This document shows positions 1 through 7,828 of a stretch of 64,000 bases of DNA, piece by piece; position 1 is the stretch's first letter, and each line of letters starts with the position of its first letter. Under the pieces are notes generated by a model, which saw only the letters and a program-made list of their open reading frames with translations, was not told the origin of the DNA and made no database searches. Origin of the DNA: Marinobacterium halophilum (GTDB lineage: Bacteria > Pseudomonadota > Gammaproteobacteria > Pseudomonadales > Balneatricaceae); contig NZ_PYGI01000002.1 of the NCBI RefSeq assembly GCF_003014615.1, positions 186,001 through 250,000 of the forward strand, written 5' to 3'. The position numbers were made by a program, and so were the translations under genes.

Positions 1-2
1 TC

Positions 3-362
3 GAGAACCGACTCTTCACCGGTCTTTTTGCGCTGCTGTTTTGGCCGGCGTTATATGCACCGATACGCGGCGCATTCTTCAACCCTTTCCAGTCCGGGCC
101 CGCCGATCTGTATCGGCCGGGTTTCAGTGATGCGCGCGCCGAGTGGCTGGACGAAGGCTTTGCTCAGCTCGCATCGGGAGCTTACCGCACGACCATTGTG
201 CAGCGGCTGGCACAGAAACAGGGGATCAGTTGTTCACTGATCCATTGGCCAAGCCTGTCAGCACCGCTGGTCGAAGCCGCATTAGCACTGATCCCCGCCT
301 CTCACCTGGAAGCGATATTCCGCCACCTCCTGCTGGACGTGCGCCACCATCGCCGGGGCCTG
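3..362 (+). pseudogene. VRR-NUC domain nuclease remnant (5' part outside window)
   Basis: The reading frame is open from the window edge. It encodes a stretch typical of the region before the catalytic domain in bacterial FAN1/VRR-NUC proteins (LFWPALYAPIRGAFFNPFQ, then GPADLYRPGF). The similarity runs to DVRHHRRGL. In the family this leads into the R-x-G-x-PDL catalytic core, but here the frame passes directly into the N-terminus of a DinG-type helicase. The nuclease active site is therefore missing. In Pseudomonas relatives, as I recall them, these two proteins are encoded next to each other, so I infer one deletion removed the end of the nuclease gene and the start of the helicase gene. 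The gene is not functional as a nuclease. Confidence 0.7.
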
Positions 363-1538
363 ATGACCCTGGCCTTTCCCTTTGCAGATTTTCGTCAGCA
401 CCAGCGCTTGCTCAGTGAAACCGTCTATAAGGGTATCAGCACTGAGCATACGCTGTTGCTGGAAGCACCCACCGGGATCGGCAAGACACTCGGGGTCACC
501 TACCCCGCCCTGATGGCCATGCCCCGACGCCAGCTGGACCGTCTGTTTGTATTGACCGCACGCACCACCGGGCGCCAACTGGTTCTGGATAGCTTGAGCA
601 TGCTCAGACCTGTTGCCGCAACCGATGCCTCCCTGCCGATCAGGGTGCTGGAGCTCACCGCACGCGATAAGGTCTGACCCGACAGAATGACTGGCGAGTG
701 GTGCCCTTGATCGATGAAGCCCACAACCTGATCGATCGCGCCCGAGGCATGCACTCGGCTCAACTGAGTCAGGCACAGTTTCAACAGGTGGCCCGCAACG
801 CACCTGAAACACTGACCAACACCTTTCGCACCGTGCAACGGGCCTGGCGTACACTGATCGCCAGCCACATCGAAACACACGCGCTACCGGATCAGCATGA
901 CGTTAACCAGCACCTGAGTGACGTCCCCACTGAATTGAACCATGCTCTGCAACGTCTGGTGGGTGATCTGACCGAATACATGACCGAGCACCCCGTCATA
1001 CCGGAACTGCAATCCATCCTGTTCGACACGCTCAGCTTCATGAAACTGGCCGAGCGCTTTGGCGACCACTCCCTGTGTACCCTGACTATCAGCAGGGCCA
1101 CCGGCAAGGCAAAACGGGCGCACTTCAAAGCCAAGCTGTCGTTCCGCCCCCGGCAACTATCTGGTCTACCTCAGCAGCTTCGCCTATCTCGCACAACTGC
1201 AACAGCGCTTTGAGCAACACTGCCCGGAGATACCCGTGATCGCTCAAACCGCAGGCATGACTGAACAGGCTCGGCATGAGTTTATTGAACAGTTCCGTAA
1301 CCAGCGCGGTGTTATCGGTTTTGCCGTGCTCGGTGGCGTGTTTTCAGAACGGATCGACCTGCCCGGACAGGCGCTGGTCGGTGTCTTTATTGCCACCCCA
1401 GGGCTGCCCCCGTTTGACCAGTATCACGCGCAACTGGCTCAGCGGCTACAAGGCGTAGTGGAGCTGATTGATGATCGCTTTGCGCAACCCGCAATACAGC
1501 AGCTGTTGCCGCCGTGGTGGTTTAGGCCAGACGGGTAA
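363..1538 (+). pseudogene. DinG/YoaA-type ATP-dependent helicase remnant with serial deletions
   Basis: Fragments of one superfamily 2 XPD-like helicase lie in order but in changing frames. Walker A is present (EAPTGIGKT). The frame stops at 675-677 just after ELTARDKV, where the family continues into the four-cysteine Fe-S region. Homology resumes near 680 in another frame with VVPLIDEAHN (DEAH box). After about 1140 it jumps, with a frame change, to GNYLVYLSSF. Near 1458 it jumps from QRLQG to VVELIDDRFAQP, losing the motif VI region. The loss of the Fe-S cluster, the central motifs and the arginine-finger motif, plus the frameshifts, make this a dead gene. Homology is judged by eye from family knowledge. 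Confidence 0.75.
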
Positions 1539-1714
1539 AGGGTTCTGAACAAACCAGCGCCGAATGCTATGTTAAAAAAGAAGCCAGGCAAGACCGCTCA
1601 ACTGCATCGTGGAGATCCAACATGAACCGATGATCCCGTTGGGGGTTTTCTTGCCAAGCCCCGTGCAGAACCGGATACTTCACGTTTTTGCAATTGGCGC
1701 ACGAGGTGCTCGCG

Positions 1715-2212
1715 TTGACACAGATTACCGACAATACCGTGGTTCAGTTCTTCTACACGCTGACCGATACCGACGATACCCAGATCGAAACCAATCAGGG
1801 CACCGACCCTGTCGCTTATCTTCACGGCCATGGCGGTATGATTCCGGCCATAGCGGCAGCATTGGAAGGTAAAACCACCGGAGATACGCTGCACCTGACG
1901 TTGACGCCGGAACAGGCTTACGGTGAGCGTCAGGAAGGCCAGGAGCAGCGCGTGCCGATCAAACACCTGCAGGGTTTGCCTAAAGGCGTACGCAACTGGA
2001 AACCAGGCATGGTTGCAGTGGTCCAAACCGATCAGGGCATGCGTCAGGTGACCGTGATCAAACCGGGCCTGAAAATGGTGCTGGTCGATACCAACCATCC
2101 GCTGGCCGGTAAAACGCTGACCTACGATATTGAAGTAGCCGATGTTCGCGCCGCCACGGATGAAGAGATCGCCCACGGCCACGCCCATGGTGTTGGCGGT
2201 CATCACCACTGA
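1715..2212 (+). CDS. slyD: SlyD-like FKBP-type peptidyl-prolyl cis-trans isomerase
   Basis: A 165-residue SlyD-type isomerase/chaperone for proline-limited folding in the cytoplasm. It opens with ITDNTVVQFFYTLTD, and the FKBP catalytic fold is interrupted by the insert-in-flap chaperone domain at about residues 65-125. The tail is histidine-rich (HGHAHGVGGHHH), as in nickel-binding SlyD proteins, but short. I chose the TTG at 1715 because GAGGT lies seven bases upstream and the protein then starts at the usual family position; an in-frame TTG at 1688 would add nine residues. It is the first of three consecutive isomerase genes on this strand. Confidence 0.88.
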   Translation: MTQITDNTVVQFFYTLTDTDDTQIETNQGTDPVAYLHGHGGMIPAIAAALEGKTTGDTLHLTLTPEQAYGERQEGQEQRVPIKHLQGLPKGVRNWKPGMVAVVQTDQGMRQVTVIKPGLKMVLVDTNHPLAGKTLTYDIEVADVRAATDEEIAHGHAHGVGGHHH

Positions 2213-2290
2213 TGTGGCACTGATGCTAATCGCTTAATCAATAGTACGACTATGTTCAAATTGATATCCCAACTGTTACGGAGAAAACCT

Positions 2291-2572
2291 ATGGCACGCG
2301 CAAGCGCACGTCACATCCTTGTCAGCACTGAAGCCGAATGTCAGGCCCTGAAAGATCAAATCGCAGGCGGTGCCGATTTCGCCGCACTGGCCAAAGAGCA
2401 CTCCCAGTGCCCGTCAGGCCAGCAAGGCGGTGAACTGGGCAGCTTCGGCCCCGGCCAGATGGTTAAAGCGTTCGATACTGTCGTCTTCAGCGCACCGATC
2501 AAGGAAGTCCAGGGCCCGGTCAAAACCGACTTTGGTTTCCACCTACTGGAAGTCACCAGCCGCGAAGACTGA
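2291..2572 (+). CDS. ppiC: PpiC-type parvulin peptidyl-prolyl isomerase
   Basis: A 93-residue single-domain parvulin. Diagnostic segments are ARHILVST near the N-terminus, GGELGSFGPGQMV in the middle and TDFGFHLLEV at the C-terminus. It has no signal peptide, so it should act in the cytoplasm, like E. coli PpiC (also 93 residues). The ATG at 2291 follows an ACGGAGAAAAC ribosome site. An in-frame ATG at 2252 would add 13 basic residues and has no better Shine-Dalgarno. It sits between two FKBP-family genes. Confidence 0.9.
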   Translation: MARASARHILVSTEAECQALKDQIAGGADFAALAKEHSQCPSGQQGGELGSFGPGQMVKAFDTVVFSAPIKEVQGPVKTDFGFHLLEVTSRED

Positions 2573-2676
2573 TCTTTGCACACCGCGGCCCGGGTTTGGC
2601 TTGGCACCCTGCTGAGCCAGGGCCGTATTTGTATACAGCTGAAATACGACAACCGTTAAAACTCGCAGGAAACTCC

Positions 2677-3024
2677 ATGGCTGATTTTGAACAACTGGTG
2701 ATTGAAGACCTGGTCGAAGGCACCGGCACTGAGGTGAAAAAAGGCGGCGCGTTAGTCACCGCCCACTATCGCGGCTTTCTGGAAGATGGCACTGAATTTG
2801 ATTCCTCCTACGACAAGGGCCAGCCGTTTCAGACCGTACTGAGCCGTAAAAAGATCATCGCCGCCTGGGTCGAAGGACTTAAAGGCATGAAGGTGGGTGG
2901 CACGCGCAAACTGCGAGTGCCTGCAGAGATGGGATACGGCGAACGCGGCTTTGGTGAAACGATTCCGCCCAACGCGAACCTGATTTTTGAAATTGAACTG
3001 CTGGAAGTACTGAATCGGGAGTAG
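2677..3024 (+). CDS. FKBP-type peptidyl-prolyl cis-trans isomerase
   Basis: A 115-residue minimal FKBP domain without signal peptide. Visible core motifs are VTAHYRGFLEDGTEFDSSYD, then AWVEGLKGMKVGG and GYGERGF, ending IPPNANLIFEIELLEVL. The ATG at 2677 has CAGGA about six bases upstream. The arrangement matches cytoplasmic FkpA/FklB-like isomerases consisting of the catalytic domain only. It is the last gene before the tRNA-Pro terminator, which points the other way. Confidence 0.9.
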   Translation: MADFEQLVIEDLVEGTGTEVKKGGALVTAHYRGFLEDGTEFDSSYDKGQPFQTVLSRKKIIAAWVEGLKGMKVGGTRKLRVPAEMGYGERGFGETIPPNANLIFEIELLEVLNRE

Positions 3025-3173
3025 TTTCCCGCTCATCCTGATTGAGCTCGGGTGCTCTGGTCGAGTTCATATCTAGAGGGTTCTTCACTCTGAACTGGGC
3101 ATTAGTTTCCGAGCCTGAGTCGAAATTTGCCATCGGTGAATGAGCCCGGTTCGGGCCACAAATCCCAGAAACG

Positions 3174-3195
3174 AAAAAATCGCCAGAAGGCGATT
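3174..3195 (-). terminator. Rho-independent terminator of tRNA-Pro
   Basis: Read on the minus strand, a perfect 7-bp stem (AATCGCC/GGCGATT) with a TTCT loop is followed by a run of T. It lies about 20 bases downstream of the tRNA 3' end. Confidence 0.85.
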
Positions 3196-3216
3196 AATGT
3201 AACTCTTTGAGTTAAA

Positions 3217-3294
<78 letters not shown>

Positions 3295-3338
3295 CTAGGC
3301 GGGAACCAAAAGATCAGTTCCGAAGAGGCTGCGAATAT

Positions 3339-3373
3339 TACCCTAAGGTTTTGAAAAATGGAAGCTTAGGGTA
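3339..3373. repeat. 9-bp inverted repeat upstream of the hemolysin-family operon
   Basis: TACCCTAAG and CTTAGGGTA are separated by 17 bases. On the plus strand a TTTTTTATTTTC tract follows a few bases later. It could be a weak terminator-like hairpin or an operator. It precedes the CTTAAG/TTTAAG box and the first gene of the operon. Confidence 0.5.
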
Positions 3374-3394
3374 TGCAGTTTTTTATTTTCATCC

Positions 3395-3411
3395 CTTAAG
3401 ACTTCTTTAAG
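3395..3411 (+). promoter_or_regulatory. Putative QseB/PmrA-type response-regulator box
   Basis: Two half-sites, CTTAAG and TTTAAG, are arranged as a direct repeat with 5 bp between them (11-bp period). This is the form recognised by PmrA/QseB-family OmpR-type regulators (YTTAA-type half-sites). It ends 42 bp before the first ATG of an operon that itself encodes such a regulator and sensor, so autoregulation is the simple inference. No binding data exist here. Confidence 0.55.
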
Positions 3412-3453
3412 TTTTCAAGACCAGACTGTGTGGCTATGAAGAGGAGCCACGCC

Positions 3454-4128
3454 ATGAGTCTTAATCCTCCACGGATCAGCCACCCGACCCACCTGAGTCT
3501 GCATCAGCAGGATTGTAGCGCACGCGCCGATATCGAAACCTTTATCCGCGCACGCTTCCAGGCCGTGCATGATGCCGATATACATGATTTTCTGCAGACA
3601 CTGGTCAGTTACCGCAACACTCGCGGGGAGTTGCTCGCGGCGGCCGGCTTTCAGTTGGCCAGTGCAACCTCTCTGTTTCTGGAGGCCTATCTGGATGCAC
3701 CGGTAGAACATTACCTTCCACAAGAGGCAACGCTTACACCGGCACGCAGCCAAATTGTTGAAGTCGGCAATCTGGCAACCCTGCGGCCGGGCCATGCCCG
3801 CCTTTTGATCATGACGCTGGCAGCCTGGTTCGACCGTCGTCAGCTGCAGTGGGCCGTACTGACCTTGACGCCCACGCTGATCAACAGTTTTCGTCGCCTG
3901 GGGCTGGCGTTACACCCCTTGGCACCGGCGCAACGTGAGCGGCTCCAGCACAGCGGCAGCGACTGGGGACACTACTACGATCAGAAGCCTCAGGTCGTTG
4001 CCGTCTCCATTGCGGCCAGCGCCGCCTGTCTGCGCCGTCAGGCGATGGTACGACCGCTGTTAACGGCCTGCGATGACATTCCCTTCACCCCAGCCGAGAA
4101 TGCCCATGCCCTGCCACCTGTTTGCTGA
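3454..4128 (+). CDS. Thermostable hemolysin family protein (GNAT-like)
   Basis: A 224-residue member of the 'thermostable hemolysin' family first named in Vibrio. The family core is visible: SLFLEAYLDAPVE, IVEVGNLAT (about residues 106-114), then a C-terminal segment with FRRLGLALHPLAPA and WGHYYDQKPQVVA. There is no signal peptide or membrane segment, which fits poorly with a secreted toxin. The pattern resembles GNAT/LuxI-like acyltransferase folds, though that is inference. GAGGAG lies seven bases before the ATG. Its 3' end overlaps the start of the adenylate-forming gene, so the two are probably co-translated. It is the first gene of the operon. Confidence 0.85.
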   Translation: MSLNPPRISHPTHLSLHQQDCSARADIETFIRARFQAVHDADIHDFLQTLVSYRNTRGELLAAAGFQLASATSLFLEAYLDAPVEHYLPQEATLTPARSQIVEVGNLATLRPGHARLLIMTLAAWFDRRQLQWAVLTLTPTLINSFRRLGLALHPLAPAQRERLQHSGSDWGHYYDQKPQVVAVSIAASAACLRRQAMVRPLLTACDDIPFTPAENAHALPPVC

Positions 4129-5524
4129 ACTGACACGCTTGGCACAGTGCCAGCCGGATGCGCCCGCACTGCGCGATGCTTATGGAACCCTGCACTGGGG
4201 CGAACTGCCCGCCGCCATCGACGCAATAGCACTGCGTTTGCGTGAGCATGGCGGTGAACGGTTTGCTCTGCTTGCCGACAACAGTCGCCATTGGGTACTG
4301 ACCGATCTGGCGGCGCTGAAGCTGGGTCGAGTACTGGTGCCGATGCCCCTGTTCTTCTCTGACACTCAACGTGCCCACCTGCTTGAACGAGCCGGTATCG
4401 ATACGTTGATCACCGGTGAACAGGACGAACTGCGCTTTCATCCGTTGAACAATCCGACTACCTGTCTGCAGGCGGGCACCGCCAAAATCACCTTCACCTC
4501 GGGTACCACCGGTGCGCCCAAAGGCGTTTGCCTGAGTGCCGAGCAGCAGCTGAACGTTGCATACACGCTGGCGGCACAATTGGCCCCGTTGGCCATCCGT
4601 CGACACCTGTGTCTGTTGCCGTTGGCCACGCTGCTGGAGAACATCGCCGGTGTCTACACCGCCCTGCTGATGGGTGCCTGCGTCGACGTGCCGTCGCTGC
4701 AGAGTCTGGGCTGGCAAGGCTCAAGCGGGCTCGACACCTCAAGCCTGCTCGATGCCCTGAACCGGCACCAGCCCGACTCGCTGATCACCCTGCCACAGGT
4801 GTTGTCCGCCCTGACCGGTGCGATTGAGCAAGGCGCTGCGCTACCCACGCTCAGGTTTATCGCCGTCGGTGGTGCCCGCGTAGGGGCCGATTTGATCCGC
4901 CGCGCACGGGCTGCAGGGTTACCTGCCTACGAAGGCTATGGTCTGTCTGAGTGCGCATCGGTGGTCAGCCTGAACACACCGGCACAGGACTGTATCGGCA
5001 GTGCCGGTATGCCACTGGCCCACAACACCCTGACCGTAAGTCCTTGCGGCGAGTTGCTGATTGCAGGCAACCGGATGTTGGGCTATCTCGGCGAGCCGCC
5101 GCTTGATGGCCCCTACCCAACCGGTGACCGTGTGCGTCTGAATGAACAAGGCTTTGTACATATCGAAGGCCGTGCGCGCAACGTCATCATCAACAGTTTC
5201 GGGCGCAATATCAGCCCTGAATGGGTGGAATCTGAGCTGCTGTCGCAGCCGGGCATCGAACAGGCCGTGCTGTTTGGTGAAGCCCGTGCGTTCAACATGG
5301 CCTTGATCCATGCGCCCACGCTGGATGATGCCGTCGTGCAGCACAGTATCAATCAAGTAAACGAGCGCCTGCCCGATTACGCCCGCGCCCTGCGCTGGGT
5401 GCGGATACCGCATGGCATGAGCAGTACCGAAGGGCTGTACACCTTGAATGGACGCCCGCGCCGTGACGCCATCAGTACTCGCTTTACCGACCTTATCGAA
5501 TCCGTCTATCAACCCGACCATTAA
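4100..5524 (+). CDS. AMP-dependent synthetase/ligase (adenylate-forming enzyme)
   Basis: A 474-residue ANL-superfamily enzyme expected to activate a carboxylic acid as an acyl-adenylate and possibly a thioester. Motifs seen are the P-loop TFTSGTTGAPKG (about residue 140), YEGYGLSECASVVSLN, and PTGDRVRL with the ribose-binding Asp. The C-terminal domain then carries GRARNVIINSFGRNISPEW. Where most relatives have a catalytic lysine (GK-x-x-R near the end) this protein has NGRPRRDAI, an arginine. The start is uncertain: ATGs at 4073, 4100 and 4106 are all in frame and all overlap the upstream gene. The substrate is unknown. Confidence 0.85.
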   Translation: MPMPCHLFAELTRLAQCQPDAPALRDAYGTLHWGELPAAIDAIALRLREHGGERFALLADNSRHWVLTDLAALKLGRVLVPMPLFFSDTQRAHLLERAGIDTLITGEQDELRFHPLNNPTTCLQAGTAKITFTSGTTGAPKGVCLSAEQQLNVAYTLAAQLAPLAIRRHLCLLPLATLLENIAGVYTALLMGACVDVPSLQSLGWQGSSGLDTSSLLDALNRHQPDSLITLPQVLSALTGAIEQGAALPTLRFIAVGGARVGADLIRRARAAGLPAYEGYGLSECASVVSLNTPAQDCIGSAGMPLAHNTLTVSPCGELLIAGNRMLGYLGEPPLDGPYPTGDRVRLNEQGFVHIEGRARNVIINSFGRNISPEWVESELLSQPGIEQAVLFGEARAFNMALIHAPTLDDAVVQHSINQVNERLPDYARALRWVRIPHGMSSTEGLYTLNGRPRRDAISTRFTDLIESVYQPDH

Positions 5525-5537
5525 CAAGGATGCCGCC

Positions 5538-6188
5538 ATGCCCTTCTACGACCGACTGCAACATGAAACCGCCGATGCACGCCAGTACCTGCTGGAGGCC
5601 CCCATTCTGGTAGCCTGCCAACGCGGCGAGATCAGCCATCAGCAGTACACCGCCTTTTTGACCCAAGCGTACCATCACGTCAAACACACCCTGCCCCTGC
5701 TGATGACCTGCGGCAGCCGCCTGCCAGAACGCCATGAATGGCTGCGCGAAGCGGTGGCAGAATATATCGAGGAAGAAACCGGGCATCAGGAGTGGATCCT
5801 CAACGATCTGGCAGCCTGCGATGTAGACAAGGAAGCCGTGCGCCGAGGACAACCGGCAGTCGCAACCGAGCTGATGGTGGCATACGCCTACGACCTGATC
5901 CAGCGCGTTAATCCGGTTGGCTTCTTTGGCATGGTTCAGGTCCTTGAAGGCACCAGTGTTGCGCTGGCCACACCGCTGGCACAGATCATTCAGAACCGGC
6001 TGGAACTGCCCGACAGCGCGTTCAGTTATCTGCGCTCCCATGGCTCGCTGGATCAGGATCACATCAAGTTCTTCGAGGGTTTGATGAACCGTATCAACAA
6101 CCCCGACGAGCAGGCACTAATTATCCACAGCGCCCAGGTGTTCTACCGTCTTTACGCCGAGATCTTCCGCAGCCTGCCCGCGGCCTGA
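5538..6188 (+). CDS. Heme-oxygenase-like fold enzyme (TenA/HDO-type putative diiron oxidase)
   Basis: A 216-residue all-helical protein of the TenA/heme-oxygenase-like superfamily. Possible metal ligands are spaced as in heme-oxygenase-like diiron oxidases (the UndA/SznF/CADD group). These are EEETGHQEW (E-x2-H, about residue 75), VLEGTS (about 138), and HGSLDQDH (about 170-177, giving H and D/H ligands). No thiaminase-type cysteine pattern is obvious, and no thiamine genes are near. AAGGA lies eight bases before the ATG, 13 bp after the ligase stop. With a ligase before it and a dehydrogenase after it, oxidation of an activated or free acid is plausible, but the reaction is not known. Confidence 0.75.
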   Translation: MPFYDRLQHETADARQYLLEAPILVACQRGEISHQQYTAFLTQAYHHVKHTLPLLMTCGSRLPERHEWLREAVAEYIEEETGHQEWILNDLAACDVDKEAVRRGQPAVATELMVAYAYDLIQRVNPVGFFGMVQVLEGTSVALATPLAQIIQNRLELPDSAFSYLRSHGSLDQDHIKFFEGLMNRINNPDEQALIIHSAQVFYRLYAEIFRSLPAA

Positions 6189-6197
6189 GAGGTGCTC

Positions 6198-7019
6198 ATG
6201 CAATTTGACCGTCGACACATTCTTATCACCGGTGCCAGTGGCGGTATCGGCTCGGCACTGGCCCACGCACTCGCCGCCGAAAAAGCATCTTTGCTGCTGC
6301 ATGGCCGAAATGCACAGGCGCTGACGGCACTGGCCGATGAATGCCGCCAACTTGGCGCAGGCAATGTCCAGACCTGCATCGCCGATCTGACCACAGCCGA
6401 GGGCCGGGGCGCACTGGTCAGCCACGTTCAGCGCGACTTTCTCCGTCTGGACACGCTGATCAATAACGCCGGGATCAGCCGCTTCCAGCTGTTTAATCAA
6501 CAAACACCCGGGCAGATCGAACAACTGCTGGCCAGCAACATCAACGCGCCTGTTCTATTGACCCATGCACTGATCACATCATTACTGGAAACCCAAGGCG
6601 AGCCGCCGGTGATCCTCAATATCGGCTCTGCTTTCGGGGCCATCGGCTTCCCCGGCTACAGCACCTACTGCGCCAGCAAAGGAGCCTTGCGTCTGTTCAC
6701 CGAGGCGCTGGCGCGCGAATACAGCGATACCGCGCTACGCGTGCAATATCTGGCGCCACGCGCCACCCGCACGAGAATCAACAGCGACCGCGCCAACGCC
6801 ATGACTGCCGCCACCGGCAGCAGCATCGACAGCCCTGAGTGCGTGGCCCAAGCCGCGCTACAACTGCTGCGCTCGGGCCATGCCCAGGCCGCGATCGGCT
6901 GGCCCGAAAAATTGCTGGTCCGTCTCAATGGTCTGCGGCCCGAATTGATCAGCCGTGTGTTGCGCAAGCAGCTGGCCAAGATCAAGACCTTTGCCAACCA
7001 ACCAGACACCGGAGCCTGA
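6198..7019 (+). CDS. Short-chain dehydrogenase/reductase (SDR)
   Basis: A 273-residue classical SDR with the Rossmann motif TGASGGIG at residues 11-18, NNAG near residue 90, a Ser in NIGSAFG and the catalytic YCASK. It should carry out an NAD(P)(H)-dependent carbonyl or alcohol conversion in the cytoplasm. GAGAGG overlaps the upstream stop and is correctly spaced for the ATG at 6198. The C-terminal 30 residues are basic, ending with a segment typical of SDRs beside ANL enzymes. The substrate is unknown; the context suggests it processes the product of the ligase/HDO pair. Confidence 0.88.
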   Translation: MQFDRRHILITGASGGIGSALAHALAAEKASLLLHGRNAQALTALADECRQLGAGNVQTCIADLTTAEGRGALVSHVQRDFLRLDTLINNAGISRFQLFNQQTPGQIEQLLASNINAPVLLTHALITSLLETQGEPPVILNIGSAFGAIGFPGYSTYCASKGALRLFTEALAREYSDTALRVQYLAPRATRTRINSDRANAMTAATGSSIDSPECVAQAALQLLRSGHAQAAIGWPEKLLVRLNGLRPELISRVLRKQLAKIKTFANQPDTGA

Positions 7020-7021
7020 CC

Positions 7022-7158
7022 ATGAAAACTACCGTATTAGTACGTGCTGGCCTGCTGACCCTGACACTGGGTTGTGCCACTATTGGACACGCCGCCGCGC
7101 CGATGCCGGTCGCCGCGAAGAGATCCAGGCGCTGCTGCAACAACTGAAACAAGGATAG
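7022..7158 (+). other. Small exported-peptide ORF, probably frameshifted
   Basis: An ATG at 7022 has GGAG upstream. It begins a peptide with a clear signal-peptide shape (MKTTVLVRAGLL, hydrophobic core, cleavage near GHAAA). As read it stops at 7147 after 41 residues with a basic tail rich in Arg and Cys. One base out of frame, the same stretch reads REEIQALLQQLKQG and stops at 7158, directly before the response-regulator ATG. This looks like the natural C-terminus, so a single-base indel near 7110-7125 is likely. Either a recent frameshift or a short secreted peptide is possible. Function unknown. Confidence 0.4.
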
Positions 7159-7162
7159 GTGA

Positions 7163-7828
7163 ATGCGCATATTGATCGTCGAAGATGATCGTCTGCTCGG
7201 TGACGGCATCACCCGTGCCCTGACCAAGATGGGTGATAGTGCCGATTGGTTGACCACGGGCGAAGAAGCTTGGCATGCACTGCAGCTTGAGCATTTCGAC
7301 TGCCTGGTTCTTGATCTGGGCCTGCCCGGCATGGACGGCCTCAGTTTGCTGCGTCAGCTGCGCAAGACTGGCAGCGCGCTGCCGGTGCTGATCCTGACCG
7401 CCCGTGATGCCATCGAAGACCGCATCGCTGGACTGGATGCCGGGGCTGACGACTACCTGCTCAAGCCCTTTGACTTGGCCGAACTACGGGCGCGCCTGCG
7501 TGCCGTCACCCGTCGCTACAAGGGCTACAGTGACACGCTGCTGGAATTGGGTGACATCAGCATCGACACCCAGTCACAGGGCGTCAGTTATCAGGGGCAA
7601 CCGGTCAGCCTGTCACGACGTGAATACGGCCTGTTGCTGGCTTTGGCCGAAAACGCCGGCAAAGTGCTCAGCCGCAGTCGGCTGGAAGAATCTCTGTACG
7701 GCTGGGGTAACGAAGTCGAGAGCAATTCACTTGAGGTCCACGTTCATCACCTGCGCAAAAAGCTGAACAACTCGCTCATCCGCACCGTCCGTGGCGTTGG
7801 CTACATGATGGACAAACCCACACTATGA
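7163..7828 (+). CDS. OmpR-family response regulator, QseB/PmrA type
   Basis: A 221-residue regulator. The receiver domain has the acidic pair EDD at residues 7-9, phosphoacceptor Asp in LVLDLGLPGMDG (about residue 51), Thr in LTARD and Lys in LLKPFD. The C-terminal winged helix contains SRREYGLLLALAENAGKVLS and TVRGVGYMM. It overlaps the sensor kinase start by four bases, so the pair is translationally coupled. Placement at the end of the biosynthetic genes and a YTTAAG-type box upstream of the operon suggest it controls its own operon. Confidence 0.93.
   Translation: MRILIVEDDRLLGDGITRALTKMGDSADWLTTGEEAWHALQLEHFDCLVLDLGLPGMDGLSLLRQLRKTGSALPVLILTARDAIEDRIAGLDAGADDYLLKPFDLAELRARLRAVTRRYKGYSDTLLELGDISIDTQSQGVSYQGQPVSLSRREYGLLLALAENAGKVLSRSRLEESLYGWGNEVESNSLEVHVHHLRKKLNNSLIRTVRGVGYMMDKPTL

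Noticed and set aside
3454-4128. Secreted hemolysin toxin
   Set aside because: The family name suggests it, but there is no signal peptide or membrane segment and the genes around it are metabolic enzymes.
5538-6188. Thiaminase II (TenA) involved in thiamine salvage
   Set aside because: The fold fits, but no thiamine genes are nearby and the acidic/His pattern matches heme-oxygenase-like metal enzymes better. The name TenA is therefore not used.
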